In this document: positions 32,403-41,560 of the stretch, piece after piece | Position numbering within the stretch: the stretch's first letter is position 1 | How the letters are laid out: every line of letters starts with the position of its first letter | Source of the DNA: an uncultured Bacteroidales bacterium | Lineage (GTDB): Bacteria > Bacteroidota > Bacteroidia > Bacteroidales > Muribaculaceae | Assembly (NCBI GenBank): GCA_902760865.1 | Contig: CACWID010000017.1 | Coordinates: forward strand, 24,805-88,804 | Length of the DNA stretch: 64,000 bases | Direction: 5' to 3' | Made by a program: the position numbers and the translations under genes | The notes under the pieces: model-generated | Database searches by the model: none | Seen by the model: only the letters and a program-made list of their open reading frames with translations | Told to the model about the DNA's origin: nothing

Positions 32403-33406
32403 GCCTGCTCGCCGTCGGGTTGCTTGTAGTCGTCACGGCCCTCGCGCCTCTCGGCGTTATAGAGCTTGTTCTCCTCCTGGAAGCGCTCGTAGGCCTCGAC
32501 AATGCGCTGTACCAGCTGGTGACGCACAATGTCCTTTTTCTCGAACTCTACCTTGCCGATGCCCTTCACGCCGTCGAGCACGCGCAGGGCGTGGATCAGG
32601 CCCGATGTGACGCTGCGCGGCAGGTCGATCTGTGTCGTGTCGCCGGTGACGATCATCTTGGAGCCCATACCCAGGCGGGTAAGGAACATCTTGATCTGGT
32701 GTGTCGTGGTATTCTGCGCCTCGTCGAGGACGATGATGGCGTCGTTGAGCGTGCGGCCTCGCATGAAGGCCAACGGAGCGATCTGGATGACATTGTTCTC
32801 CATATACTCCTTCAGTTTGGCCTGGGGAATCATGTCCTCGAGCGCGTCATAGAGCGGCTGCAGGTAGGGGTCGATCTTGTCCTTCATATCGCCGGGCAGG
32901 AAACCCAGTTTCTCGCCGGCCTCGACTGCGGGCCTCGAGAGGATGATTTTGCGTATCTCGCGGTTCTTCAACGCCCGCACAGCCAGCGCCACAGCCAGAT
33001 AGGTCTTACCAGTACCGGCAGGTCCCAAGGCAAAAGTCAAGTCATTGTGCATGAAGGTCTTGACCAGCAGTTGCTGGTTAGGTGTGCGGCCGCTGATGGG
33101 CTTGCCGTTCACGCCGTAGACGATGACGTCGTCCATCTTCAGCTGTTTGGGCGGCGTGCCCTTGATGGTGTCGATGATGACATCCTCGGGCAGGGTATTG
33201 TAGGTCGCGCAATAGTCGGCAAGCGAGTGTATCTTCTGTTCAAATTCGGCAGTCTCGTTATCATCGCCGATGACCGTGATGACGCTGCCGCGCGCAGCCA
33301 TGCGCAGTTTCGGGAACAGGTTGCGTATGAGTTGTATGTTGCTGTTATTCACCCCGTAGAAAGTCACGGGATCCACGTTGTCAATAATAATGTGCCGTTC
33401 AATCAT
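32399..33406 (-). CDS. phoH: PhoH-like ATPase
   Basis: 335 aa. Residues 1-110 hold a KH-like RNA-binding fold (FYGVNNSNIQLIRNLFPKLRMAARGSVITVIG). The PhoH core has Walker A LGPAGTGKTYLA and Walker B NDAIIVLDEAQN, then TGDTTQIDLP. Associated with RNA metabolism in other bacteria. It precedes menG with ATGA overlap. A good promoter lies upstream. Confidence 0.95.
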   Translation of the reverse strand: MIERHIIIDNVDPVTFYGVNNSNIQLIRNLFPKLRMAARGSVITVIGDDNETAEFEQKIHSLADYCATYNTLPEDVIIDTIKGTPPKQLKMDDVIVYGVNGKPISGRTPNQQLLVKTFMHNDLTFALGPAGTGKTYLAVALAVRALKNREIRKIILSRPAVEAGEKLGFLPGDMKDKIDPYLQPLYDALEDMIPQAKLKEYMENNVIQIAPLAFMRGRTLNDAIIVLDEAQNTTTHQIKMFLTRLGMGSKMIVTGDTTQIDLPRSVTSGLIHALRVLDGVKGIGKVEFEKKDIVRHQLVQRIVEAYERFQEENKLYNAERREGRDDYKQPDGEQA

Positions 33407-33431
33407 TCAAAAATCCTATAAAATCTACCCA

Positions 33432-33461
33432 CAAAATTAATACAAAATTGTACAACCCAAA
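33432..33461 (-). promoter_or_regulatory. Promoter of phoH-menG
   Basis: Minus strand: TTTG (33458-33461), 18-bp spacer, TAATTTTG (33432-33439). Start codon at 33406, leader about 20 nt. Confidence 0.7.
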
Positions 33462-33642
33462 AACAGAACAAAAACATTTTCTCTTTTTTTGACACGAATG
33501 CTAGTGAATGGTCATGATTATCATGATTTTGTGTTCATCCGCATCGATTGACTGGACCGGTGTGATTGAAGGCCGGCATGGTATTCATTGCCAGTGTCGG
33601 GCCACCAGAAGGCTTGCCAATGACGGTTTTTAGGCAGAATGC

Positions 33643-33673
33643 TTGGATTTTTGAGGAAAAGATAGTAATTTCG
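33643..33673 (+). promoter_or_regulatory. Promoter of the rfbA-fdt operon
   Basis: TTG (33643-33645), 20-bp spacer, TAATTTCG (33666-33673), a one-base variant of TAnnTTTG. rfbA starts about 40 bp downstream. Confidence 0.55.
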
Positions 33674-33715
33674 CAAGTTAAACATAAGTGAAACGACAAA
33701 ACTGAACCAAAAGAT

Positions 33716-34597
33716 ATGAAAGGAATCGTACTGGCAGGAGGCTCTGGGACAAGACTTTATCCCGTGACCAAAGGCATATCCAAGCAACTCATACCCATCT
33801 ATGACAAGCCGATGGTGTACTACCCGATCTCGGTGCTGATGCTGGCAGGAATCCGCGAGATTCTCATCATCTCGACCCCTCAAGACCTGCCGATGTTCCG
33901 CCGTCTGCTGGGCAGCGGCGAAGAAATCGGCGTGCACTTTGAGTATGCCGAGCAGCCCCGCCCTGAGGGACTGGCGCAGGCCTTCATCATCGGTGAGGAG
34001 TTCATCGGCAAGGACAGCGTGTGCCTGGTGCTGGGCGACAACATCTTCTACGGCCAGAGCTTCACCCGCATGCTCATGGACGCCGTGGAACGCACCGAGC
34101 GCGAGCAGATCGCGACGCTCTGGGCCTATGGCGTGAAGGATCCCCAGCGATTCGGCGTGGTGGCCTTTGACGACCAGGGCAAGGCCACGAGCCTGGAGGA
34201 GAAGCCCGAGCACCCCAAGAGCAACTATGCCGTGACAGGCCTGTACTTCTACCCCAACGATGTCGTGGAAATCGCTAAGCACATCAAGCCCAGCGCACGC
34301 GGCGAACTCGAGATCACGACCGTCAACCAGGAATTCCTGGCGATGGACCGCGTGCACGTGCAGACACTGGGCCGCGGCTTTGCCTGGCTTGACACGGGCA
34401 CCAGCGAGTCGATGTCTGATGCATCCAACTTTATCGGCACTATCGTCAACATGCAGGGTGTCCAGGTGGCCGCGCTCGAGGAGATCGCCTTCCGCAAGGG
34501 CTGGATCAACGCCGAGCAACTGCTGGCCATCGCCGAGCCCATGAGTAAGAACAATTACGGGCAATACCTGATTAAACTGGCGCATAATGGAAAATGA
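33716..34597 (+). CDS. rfbA: Glucose-1-phosphate thymidylyltransferase
   Basis: Makes dTDP-glucose from glucose-1-phosphate and dTTP. Signature [22 protein letters not shown] at the start, [19 protein letters not shown] and [19 protein letters not shown]. 293 aa, normal length. It overlaps the first fdtA-like gene by 11 bp. The rmlB dehydratase needed next is not in this window, and rmlC/rmlD are absent too, so the product feeds a dTDP-amino sugar rather than rhamnose here. Confidence 0.97.
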   Translation: MKGIVLAGGSGTRLYPVTKGISKQLIPIYDKPMVYYPISVLMLAGIREILIISTPQDLPMFRRLLGSGEEIGVHFEYAEQPRPEGLAQAFIIGEEFIGKDSVCLVLGDNIFYGQSFTRMLMDAVERTEREQIATLWAYGVKDPQRFGVVAFDDQGKATSLEEKPEHPKSNYAVTGLYFYPNDVVEIAKHIKPSARGELEITTVNQEFLAMDRVHVQTLGRGFAWLDTGTSESMSDASNFIGTIVNMQGVQVAALEEIAFRKGWINAEQLLAIAEPMSKNNYGQYLIKLAHNGK

Positions 34598-35012
34598 GAG
34601 CATCAAGATAGCCCGACTCATCGAGCTACCCAAAATCAAAGACCCTCGCGGTAACCTCACGGCTATCGAGAGCGGCAAAGATGTTCCCTTCGAGGTGCTT
34701 CGCAACTATTGGATCTATGACGTGCCCAGCGGAATGTGGCGCGACGGACATGCCTTCAAGCAGCAACAAGAGTTTATCGTAGCCCTGAGCGGCAGCTTTG
34801 ACGTGGTCGTCAACGACGGCGTCAACGAGCACACCTTCCACCTCTCACGTCCCCAAGTGGGGTTGCTTATCCCCAACCTGACTTGGCGCCACATCAACAA
34901 TTTCTCCACCAACTCAGTCGCATTGGTGCTCACGAGCACCTACTATGACGCAGATGACTATATTGAAGACTTTGAAAACTTTAAAATCCTGAAAAATGGA
35001 AAAGCTGAATAG
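34587..35012 (+). CDS. FdtA/QdtA-type sugar 3,4-ketoisomerase, active-site variant
   Basis: Cupin-fold dTDP-4-keto-6-deoxyglucose 3,4-ketoisomerase family, 141 aa. Pattern: [48 protein letters not shown], and [10 protein letters not shown] at the end. In FdtA the catalytic pair lies in an HxH segment (RGxHAH); here it is H55-A-F57, so the second His is lost. It may have reduced or altered activity, or work with the paralogue that follows with a 17-bp overlap. Confidence 0.9.
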   Translation: MENESIKIARLIELPKIKDPRGNLTAIESGKDVPFEVLRNYWIYDVPSGMWRDGHAFKQQQEFIVALSGSFDVVVNDGVNEHTFHLSRPQVGLLIPNLTWRHINNFSTNSVALVLTSTYYDADDYIEDFENFKILKNGKAE

Positions 35013-35475
35013 TATAATAACAGACAGAATCAAAATTCACAGGGAGTCACACATAAAGGACTGCCGCATCATCACGCTGGACAGGCACCACCATGCCAAC
35101 GGCAACCTGACAGCCGTCAACAACGGCATTGACCTGCCGTTCAACATCCAGCGCACGTTCTACATCTATGACGTGCCTGGCGGAGCCGAACGTGGCGGAC
35201 ACAGCCACTACACCTGCCACGAGTTCATCATTGCCATCAGCGGCAGCTTTGACGTCACCATCGATGACGGTACCGAGCAGCAAACTTACACCCTGAACCG
35301 CCCCTACCAGGGTCTGCTGGTCGTGCCCGGCATCTGGCGCACACTGCAGAATTTCTCATCAGGCTCGGTGTGCCTGGCGCTGGCATCTCACCACTATGAC
35401 GAGGATGACTACGTGCGTGACTATGGTAACTTCCTGAAACTAAAAACCGACCCGATAGGTCAACCCGAGGAATAA
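34996..35475 (+). CDS. fdtA: FdtA/QdtA-type sugar 3,4-ketoisomerase
   Basis: 159 aa paralogue of the preceding protein, same cupin layout. The catalytic segment reads ERGGHSHYTCHEF with H69-S-H71, so the HxH pair is kept. It probably carries the isomerase activity making dTDP-3-keto-6-deoxy-galactose (or glucose) for the aminotransferase 7 bp downstream. Which isomer is formed cannot be read from the sequence. Confidence 0.9.
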   Translation: MEKLNSIITDRIKIHRESHIKDCRIITLDRHHHANGNLTAVNNGIDLPFNIQRTFYIYDVPGGAERGGHSHYTCHEFIIAISGSFDVTIDDGTEQQTYTLNRPYQGLLVVPGIWRTLQNFSSGSVCLALASHHYDEDDYVRDYGNFLKLKTDPIGQPEE

Positions 35476-35482
35476 AGAAGCT

Positions 35483-36604
35483 ATGAAACAATACCCTTTT
35501 CTTGACCTGGCGCTAGCCAATGCGCCCTATATGGATGAACTCAAGGCTGCGGCATGCGAGGTCATCGAACGAGGACGCTACCTGCACAGCACCGAAACAG
35601 ACTTGCTGGAACAGGAAATCGCTGCGCTGTGCGAGGTGAAACACTGCGTGGCCGTGAGCAACGGGCTCGACTCGTTGCGACTCATCCTGCGAGCTTACAA
35701 AGAAATGGGGCTGTTGCACGACGGTGACGAAGTCATCATCCCGGCCAACACCTATATTGCCAGCGTTCTCGCCGTGAGCGACTGCCATCTGAAACCCGTG
35801 TTGTGCGACCCGCGCGAGGACACCATGAACCTGGACTCCAGGCTGATTGAGGGCCTGATCACCCCGCGCACCCGTGCGGTGATGCCTGTGCACCTGTATG
35901 GCACGCCCTGCTGGGACGAGACCCTGATGCGCGTCGCCCAGGAGCACAACCTGCTCATCATTGAGGACAACGCCCAAGCCATCGGCGCCCGCAGCGATGT
36001 GGCCGGCCTTCACGGCACGCACGTCACTGGCGGCCTGGGGCATGTTGCCGGCATCAGTTTCTATCCCACCAAGAACCTGGGCGCACTGGGCGACGGAGGG
36101 GCCGTGGTGACCAACGACGACGAGCTCGCCGCCGTGGTCAAGGCCCTGGCCAACTATGGCTCGGACCGCCGGTACCACAACATCTACAAGGGCTATAATT
36201 GCCGACTCGACGAGATACAGGCAGCGATGCTGCGCGTCAAGCTTCGCCACCTGGAAGAGGAAAACGACACCCGCAACAGTGTGGCGCGCACCTATGACGA
36301 GTGCATCAGCAACCCACGGGTCAAGACACCGGTGATCTTTGAGGGCATGCGGCAGACTTGGCACCAGTATGTGGTGCGGGTCGATGGCCGGGACGCCTTC
36401 CGTAAATACCTGGCAAACAACGGAGTGGGTACAGACATACACTATGCTGTTCCGCCCCACATGCAGCCCTGCTACAGCGACCTGCCTCATGCAGCACTGC
36501 CAGTCACTGAACTTCTGGCCGACGAGGTAGTCTCACTACCCATCGCCCACCCCATCACGGCTGCAGACGCACGCATCATCGCCGACATCATCAACCGTTA
36601 CTGA
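35483..36604 (+). CDS. fdtB: DegT/DnrJ/EryC1 aminotransferase (FdtB-like)
   Basis: PLP-dependent sugar aminotransferase, 373 aa, adding the 3-amino group to dTDP-3-keto-6-deoxyhexose. The PLP Lys is in SFYPTKNLGALGDGG; VSNGLDSLRLILRA and IIEDNAQAIGA are the family's PLP-binding parts. Following rfbA and two fdtA genes it completes a cassette for dTDP-3-amino-3,6-dideoxyhexose (Fuc3N/Qui3N type), a likely O-antigen or capsule sugar. Confidence 0.92.
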   Translation: MKQYPFLDLALANAPYMDELKAAACEVIERGRYLHSTETDLLEQEIAALCEVKHCVAVSNGLDSLRLILRAYKEMGLLHDGDEVIIPANTYIASVLAVSDCHLKPVLCDPREDTMNLDSRLIEGLITPRTRAVMPVHLYGTPCWDETLMRVAQEHNLLIIEDNAQAIGARSDVAGLHGTHVTGGLGHVAGISFYPTKNLGALGDGGAVVTNDDELAAVVKALANYGSDRRYHNIYKGYNCRLDEIQAAMLRVKLRHLEEENDTRNSVARTYDECISNPRVKTPVIFEGMRQTWHQYVVRVDGRDAFRKYLANNGVGTDIHYAVPPHMQPCYSDLPHAALPVTELLADEVVSLPIAHPITAADARIIADIINRY

Positions 36605-36621
36605 CACTGGCCGCACGCGAT

Positions 36622-37674
36622 ATGCCCAAACCCGGAATGAAACGGTTCGTACTGCTCAGCTTGCTGGCCCTGCTGCCAGTGTTCCTGCTGGTGGCATTCT
36701 ACCTCATACGCGATCCGTTCCACGTCGTCAAGCCCTATCAAGGCAAGATATATGAGGATGGCGACACCGTCTCGCTGACCGTCAACTGGGGTCATGTGTC
36801 GGTGGAGTCGTTCAAGTATTTTAACCCGCAAGGGCATTTTGACTCGTTCATTTTCGGGTCATCGTTGTCGGGCTACTACCTCATCAACGACTGGCGCAAG
36901 CATCTGCCTGACGGTGCCCGTCCGTTCCACTTCAATGCTTCACGTGAGACGCTGTTTGGCATACTCAACAAGCTGCACTACCTCCAGTCACAGGGCGTGA
37001 CCATCAACAACGCCTTGATTGTCATGGAAGACGAGATGCTGATGCGCCGCCCGCTGGACGAAGACGTCATCTTTGTGCAGCATCCCGAGACGACCACGGA
37101 CGTCTCGTGGTGGAAGTTTCATCAGCTGTATTTCAATGCCTATCGGCATCCCGAGCTGGTCGCCTACCTGCTCTGTCCCGGTCCCATGACCAAGACGGTG
37201 CTCGACAAGGGCTTTGCCACGACCGACATCACCGTGCGCGACGAGTTCATCAACGAGGGACGCTATGTCCTGGCCGACTCGCTCATCGCCCATGATCCGG
37301 AGAAATTCTTCACTCCCGAGCACATCGCGCGATATTCCTTGCCCTTGAAGGAGATGCCCTGTCAGCCCAAAATCACGCCGTTCGTCGAGCAGATGCTTAA
37401 CGACATTGCATTGATATTCAAAAAGATGGGAACTGATTATCACATCATCATCCCGCCTCACTACGGCTACGAGGCCATCGACGGCACCGACCTGTACAAG
37501 ATGGAACTGGCTTTCGGCCAGCAGCGAGTGCATGACTTCAGTCATGATGCTGAGATGGGCACCGACCTGCACTATTACTACGATGACGGACACCTCGTGT
37601 CTCAACAGTGCGCACGGCTCATGGACAGTGCCTACCACATCGTCACCCTGCCATCACCCTACCTCAAGCATTGA
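36622..37674 (+). CDS. Membrane-anchored SGNH/DltD-like hypothetical protein
   Basis: 350 aa with one N-terminal membrane helix (about 8-28, LLSLLALLPVFLLVAFYL). A GxS element (FIFGSSLSGYYLI) and a C-terminal Asp-x2-His (YYYDDGHLV) resemble the Ser and Asp/His blocks of DltD-like or SGNH acyltransferases. Met6 (36637) is an alternative start. It is the last gene after fdtB (17-bp gap), so it may acylate the glycan made by the cassette. The family assignment is tentative. Confidence 0.75.
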   Translation: MPKPGMKRFVLLSLLALLPVFLLVAFYLIRDPFHVVKPYQGKIYEDGDTVSLTVNWGHVSVESFKYFNPQGHFDSFIFGSSLSGYYLINDWRKHLPDGARPFHFNASRETLFGILNKLHYLQSQGVTINNALIVMEDEMLMRRPLDEDVIFVQHPETTTDVSWWKFHQLYFNAYRHPELVAYLLCPGPMTKTVLDKGFATTDITVRDEFINEGRYVLADSLIAHDPEKFFTPEHIARYSLPLKEMPCQPKITPFVEQMLNDIALIFKKMGTDYHIIIPPHYGYEAIDGTDLYKMELAFGQQRVHDFSHDAEMGTDLHYYYDDGHLVSQQCARLMDSAYHIVTLPSPYLKH

Positions 37675-37693
37675 CACCATCACCGAAAAAAAG

Positions 37694-37724
37694 CAGCTAC
37701 AAGCCCACCGGGGACTTGTAGCTG
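37694..37724. terminator. Bidirectional terminator, 10-bp perfect stem
   Basis: CAGCTACAAG (37694-37703) pairs with CTTGTAGCTG (37715-37724), flanked by A7 on the left and TTTT on the right. It ends the fdt operon and glnS, which converge here. Confidence 0.9.
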
Positions 37725-37753
37725 TTTTACTATTGTTTCCTTATTGCAGGAAC

Positions 37754-39475
37754 TTATTTGCTCTGCTGCTTGGCCCAGCTGTCTTTCAGGCCGATAGTGC
37801 GGTTGAAGACCAAGTGACCCGGGGTTGAGTCCTCATCGACGCAGAAGTAGCCGATGCGCTGGAACTGGAAGGTGTCGCCCACCTTGGCGGTCTCAGCCAG
37901 GAACGGCTCGATCTTGGCGTCGGTGATGACGCGCAGGGAGTCGGGATTCAGCAGTTCGCGGAAGTCATGCTCGGTGTCGGCACTGGGGTTCTCGACGGCG
38001 AACAGGCGGTCATACAGCCTTACCTCGGCATCCACGCAGTGACGGGCGCTCACCCAGTGCAGGGTGCCCTTGACCTTGCGCTGGCTGCCGGCGCTGCCGC
38101 TCAGCGTGTCGGCATCATAGGTGCACTGGATCTCGGTCACATTGCCGTCGGCATCCTTGGTGCAGCCGGTGCACATGATGATGTAGGCTCCCTTGAGGCG
38201 CACTTCCTTGCCCGGAGTTAGGCGGAAGAACTTCTTGGGCGGCTCTTCCATGAAGTCGTCACGCTCGATGTAGATTTCGCGCGAGAAGGGCATCTGGTGC
38301 TTGCCGGCATTCTCCTGCTCGGGATTGTTGTCCATCTCCATCATCTCCACCTTATCCTCGGGGTAGTTGGTAATGACGACCTTGACGGGGTTGAGCACGG
38401 CGCTCACGCGGTTGGCGTTGTGGTTGAGTTCCTCGCGGATGTTGTGCTCCAGCAGGCCGATGTCGTTCAGCGCCTCGTACTTGGTATAGCCGATGTCCTC
38501 GATGAAGTTCTTGATGGCCTGGGGCGTGTAGCCGCGGCGGCGCAGGCCGCACAGGGTCGGCATGCGAGGATCGTCCCAACCAGCCACGAGGCCTTCCTTG
38601 ACGAGTTGCAGCAGCTTGCGCTTGCTCATCACGGTGTAGGTGAGGTTCAGACGGTTGAACTCGATCTGGCGGGGGCAGTACTCACTGGCGCTCTCGCCGG
38701 CCAACTCATGCACGAAGTAGTCGTACAGGTCGCGGTGGGGCACGAACTCCAGCGTGCAGATCGAGTGGGTCACGCCCTCAAAGTAGTCACTCTGGCCGTG
38801 GGCAAAGTCATACATGGGATACACGTTCCACTTGTTGCCCGTGCGCCAGTGCGGCGTCTTGATGATGCGGTAGATGATGGGGTCGCGGAAGTGCATGTTG
38901 CTCGATGCCATGTCAATCTTGGCGCGCAACACGTGGCTGCCCTCCTCAAATTCGCCCGCGTTCATCCTCTGGAACAGGTCCAGGTTCTCCTCGACGGTGC
39001 GGTCGCGGTAGGGGCTGTTGGTGCCAGGCGTGGTGGGCGTGCCTTTCTGCTGGGCAATCTGCTCGCTCGTCTGGTCGTCAACGTAGGCCTTGCCCTCCTT
39101 GATCAGACGGATGGCGAAGTCGTACAGTTTGGGGAAATAGTCGCTGGCATAGTACAGACGGTCGGCCCAGTCATAGCCCAGCCAATGGATGTCGCGCATG
39201 ATGGCCTCGACATACTCGGTGTCCTCCTTCTGGGGGTTGGTGTCGTCAAAGCGCAGGTTACAAGTGCCGCCAAACTTCTCTGCTACGCCAAAGTCCATGC
39301 AGATGGCCTTGGCATGACCGATGTGCAGATAGCCGTTAGGCTCAGGCGGGAAACGCGTGTTCAAGCGTCCACCGTTCTTACCTGCCGCCAGGTCATCGGC
39401 CACAATCTGCTGTACAAAATTCAAGGGCTTCTTCTCCTCGCCCGATGCGTTGATATTCTCAATATTCTCCGCCAT
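37754..39475 (-). CDS. glnS: Glutaminyl-tRNA synthetase
   Basis: Charges tRNA-Gln directly. HIGH motif [23 protein letters not shown]-like motif [11 protein letters not shown], and C-terminal anticodon-binding beta barrels. 573 aa, normal for GlnRS. Minus-strand TACTTTTG at 39526-39533 is a possible -7 box, 45-50 bp upstream of the start. Confidence 0.97.
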   Translation of the reverse strand: MAENIENINASGEEKKPLNFVQQIVADDLAAGKNGGRLNTRFPPEPNGYLHIGHAKAICMDFGVAEKFGGTCNLRFDDTNPQKEDTEYVEAIMRDIHWLGYDWADRLYYASDYFPKLYDFAIRLIKEGKAYVDDQTSEQIAQQKGTPTTPGTNSPYRDRTVEENLDLFQRMNAGEFEEGSHVLRAKIDMASSNMHFRDPIIYRIIKTPHWRTGNKWNVYPMYDFAHGQSDYFEGVTHSICTLEFVPHRDLYDYFVHELAGESASEYCPRQIEFNRLNLTYTVMSKRKLLQLVKEGLVAGWDDPRMPTLCGLRRRGYTPQAIKNFIEDIGYTKYEALNDIGLLEHNIREELNHNANRVSAVLNPVKVVITNYPEDKVEMMEMDNNPEQENAGKHQMPFSREIYIERDDFMEEPPKKFFRLTPGKEVRLKGAYIIMCTGCTKDADGNVTEIQCTYDADTLSGSAGSQRKVKGTLHWVSARHCVDAEVRLYDRLFAVENPSADTEHDFRELLNPDSLRVITDAKIEPFLAETAKVGDTFQFQRIGYFCVDEDSTPGHLVFNRTIGLKDSWAKQQSK

Positions 39476-39761
39476 AATATATAAATGTATCTCGTTTTTA
39501 ATGTCTTTTACTGCTAATCAAGCCACAAAAGTACAAAAAATCCCGCAATCGCCTAATCATCTTCCCAAAAACTCAAATAATGAGGAAGTGTCATAATGCA
39601 AGCCTGTATTAATGTCCGTGCTTCGCACGGAGAAATAAAACAAAAATTTATATAAAAATTAAACAAGACAACATTTTTATTTAATTTTATTAATAATTTT
39701 GTTTAATTTTTCGGCCGTCAGGCCGACCAAAAATCCTAAGACGAATTATGACACAGCCACA

Positions 39762-40127
39762 CTATCCTCTCACGTAGTGGGGCATCTCCTGGGGGATGAC
39801 CATCGAGATTTCCACCATGCCGCAGACTTTGCCGTCTTTGCGCCACGGGGTCTGGTAGATCATCTTTTTGACACCCTGCTTGTCGATGGTGTAGCAGTTG
39901 ACGGTGTCGGTGGCAATCATGTGGCGGATTTTCTCCTGCGATTTCGCGCTGTGGCAAGGCATCAGGTTCTGGCCCAGCATGGTGCGGCCCTCCTTGTCGA
40001 AGGTAGCGCGCGAGCGTTCGTTCATGAAAATCACTTTCCCCTCCAGGTCACACACGGTGATGGCACAGTGAGTGCCCTCGGCCCATGCCAGGGCCTCTTC
40101 TATATCTTTGAAAAACTCGTTCTCCAT
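39762..40127 (-). CDS. PAS-domain protein
   Basis: 121 aa, a stand-alone PAS fold: ALAWAEGTHCAITVCDLEGKVIFMNERSRATF is its N-terminal half and a KMIYQTPWRKDGKVCGMVEIS strand pair ends it. No kinase or output domain is attached. HSAKSQEKIRHMI may form the cofactor helix. Role unknown; a small sensor or partner of another protein. Confidence 0.85.
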   Translation of the reverse strand: MENEFFKDIEEALAWAEGTHCAITVCDLEGKVIFMNERSRATFDKEGRTMLGQNLMPCHSAKSQEKIRHMIATDTVNCYTIDKQGVKKMIYQTPWRKDGKVCGMVEISMVIPQEMPHYVRG

Positions 40128-40150
40128 CTTTAATCCAATTCACTAATTCT

Positions 40151-40171
40151 CTAATCACTAATCACTAATCA
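40151..40171. repeat. Three tandem copies of CTAATCA
   Basis: CTAATCA at 40151, 40158 and 40165, between the PAS gene and the dehydrogenase 3' end. Similar ATTAG/CTAAT-rich tracts occur upstream of recA and hutU. Confidence 0.7.
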
Positions 40172-40174
40172 GTT

Positions 40175-40201
40175 GTAAACAAGTGAAGTTCACTTGTTTA
40201 C
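40175..40201. terminator. 27-bp near-perfect palindrome over the dehydrogenase stop codon
   Basis: GTAAACAAGTGAA (40175-40187) and TTCACTTGTTTAC (40189-40201) are complementary around one base. The right arm encodes the last residues and stop of the dehydrogenase gene. A probable terminator of that gene without a U-run. Confidence 0.6.
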
Positions 40202-41152
40202 GACATTCACCGGCTTGCCGGCGAGATAAGCGGCGACGTTATCGGTGATGACATTCATCAGGCGCTCGCGGGCCTCAAAACTGGTCCAGCCGATGTGGGG
40301 CGTGATGTAGCAGTTGCGGGCCGTGAGCAGCGGATGATCGGCTGCGGGCGGCTCGACGCTGGTGCAGTCGATGGCTGCGGCATACAGGTGTCCGCTGTTC
40401 AGGGCATCGGCCAGGTCTTGCTCGACAATGAGGGCGCCGCGCGCCATGTTGAGCACAATGGATCCCTGCTTCATCATCGCCAGGCCCTCAGCATTGATCA
40501 TGCCGGTAGTCTCGGCATTGAGGGGGCAGTGCATGGTGAGCACGTCGCTGGTGCGCAGCAGGTGTTCCAGGCTGTCGGCCTTGACGATGCCCTCGGGCAA
40601 CTGGTCTTGGCTCTTGCTGGTATAGGCCATCACGCGCATGTTCATCGCCAGGGCCATGCGTGCCACGGCGCTGCCGATGTTGCCCAGGCCAACGACACCC
40701 ATCTGCTTGCCTGCCAACTCGATGAGCGGCGTATTGAAGTAAGCATAGCTGCCACAGTTGGTCCACTTCAGGTCGTGGGCCTCGTCGGTGTAGTGCTGGG
40801 GCTGCCAGCAGATGTTCAGCAGGTGGGCGATGGTGAGTTGGGCCACGCTGTCGGTGCTGTAGGCGGGCACATTGGTCACCACGATGCCGCGGCGTGTAGC
40901 CTCAGCCACATCGACCACGTTAAAACCTGTGGCCATCACGCCAAGATACTTCAATTCAGGCAGTTGTGCCATAGCTGCAGCGTCAACAGGGACTTTGTTG
41001 GTCAACACCATCTCTGCGTCACGGCAGCGCTCGACCACGGTGTCGGCTGTGCCAAAGTCGTGGATGTCACAAGGTGCCAGGGCCTTCATGGGCTCCCAAG
41101 AGAGGTCACCAGGGTTGCCGGCATAACCGTCAAGGATAACGATTTTTCTCAT
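40190..41152 (-). CDS. D-2-hydroxyacid dehydrogenase (glycerate/hydroxypyruvate type)
   Basis: 320 aa NAD-dependent dehydrogenase. Nucleotide site VVGLGNIGSAVARMA; the catalytic Arg is in NMARGALI, Glu in SVEPP and His in YITPHIGWTS. The usual GLDVxxxEPP reads AAIDCTSVEPP. Hydroxypyruvate/glycerate is the likeliest substrate by similarity. ATG at 41152 is chosen over an in-frame start at 41224 because a strong consensus promoter (41195-41225) overlaps the extra region. Confidence 0.9.
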   Translation of the reverse strand: MRKIVILDGYAGNPGDLSWEPMKALAPCDIHDFGTADTVVERCRDAEMVLTNKVPVDAAAMAQLPELKYLGVMATGFNVVDVAEATRRGIVVTNVPAYSTDSVAQLTIAHLLNICWQPQHYTDEAHDLKWTNCGSYAYFNTPLIELAGKQMGVVGLGNIGSAVARMALAMNMRVMAYTSKSQDQLPEGIVKADSLEHLLRTSDVLTMHCPLNAETTGMINAEGLAMMKQGSIVLNMARGALIVEQDLADALNSGHLYAAAIDCTSVEPPAADHPLLTARNCYITPHIGWTSFEARERLMNVITDNVAAYLAGKPVNVVNK

Positions 41153-41194
41153 AATCTTGTTCAATGTTTGGTAATTATCGGTTATAATCAAAGA

Positions 41195-41225
41195 CAAAAT
41201 TACGGGAAAATTACCAACTGACAAA
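41195..41225 (-). promoter_or_regulatory. Consensus promoter of the hydroxyacid dehydrogenase gene
   Basis: Minus strand: TTTG (41222-41225), exactly 19 bp, TAATTTTG (41195-41202). The expected transcription start is near 41189, giving a leader of about 37 nt. Confidence 0.8.
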
Positions 41226-41234
41226 AAAAATCGT

Positions 41235-41242
41235 TAATTTTG
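41235..41242 (+). promoter_or_regulatory. -7 box of the HU gene
   Basis: TAATTTTG followed by CAAG, 27 bp before the HU start at 41270. It rules out the in-frame ATG at 41240. It overlaps the region just upstream of the divergent dehydrogenase promoter. Confidence 0.6.
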
Positions 41243-41269
41243 CAAGCTAAAACACATGATGTATTATCA

Positions 41270-41542
41270 ATGGACAACAAGAAACTGATAGATACTGTAG
41301 CGGCAAACCTAGGAAGGAGTCACGAGGACGTGAACAAGTTGCTCGAGGCCTTTGCCGGAGTGTTACGCGCCCGTTGCGGCGAAATGGACAGCGTGATCGT
41401 GCCTGGATTTGGAACATTTGAGCCCAAGAAGCGCAATGAGCGCGTCATAGTACACCCCTCGACGGGAAAGCGCATGCTTGTCCCTCCCAAGGTGACTGTG
41501 GGTTTCAAAGTGAGTAATGTGCTAAAGGCGAAGCTCAAATAA
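41270..41542 (+). CDS. HU family DNA-binding protein
   Basis: 90 aa nucleoid protein. Helical N-terminus DNKKLIDTVAANLGRSHEDVNKLLEAF, then VIVPGFGTFEPKKRNERV and the DNA-binding arm HPSTGKRMLVPPKVTVGFK. It is followed 18 bp later by a long HU-containing gene. Confidence 0.93.
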   Translation: MDNKKLIDTVAANLGRSHEDVNKLLEAFAGVLRARCGEMDSVIVPGFGTFEPKKRNERVIVHPSTGKRMLVPPKVTVGFKVSNVLKAKLK

Positions 41543-41560
41543 AACGGGAGAGGAAGTTCT

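Larger units (their letters stand above)
33407..33715. other. Divergent intergenic region between phoH and rfbA
   Basis: Holds the phoH promoter on the left and the rfbA promoter on the right (33643-33673). The middle (33480-33640) contains no recognised element or coding frame. Confidence 0.5.

Noticed and set aside
39711-39726. TCGGCC-GTCA-GGCCGA hairpin as a terminator
   Set aside because: The T-run lies upstream rather than downstream on the plus strand, and no gene ends there in that direction; the minus-strand side is followed by A residues.
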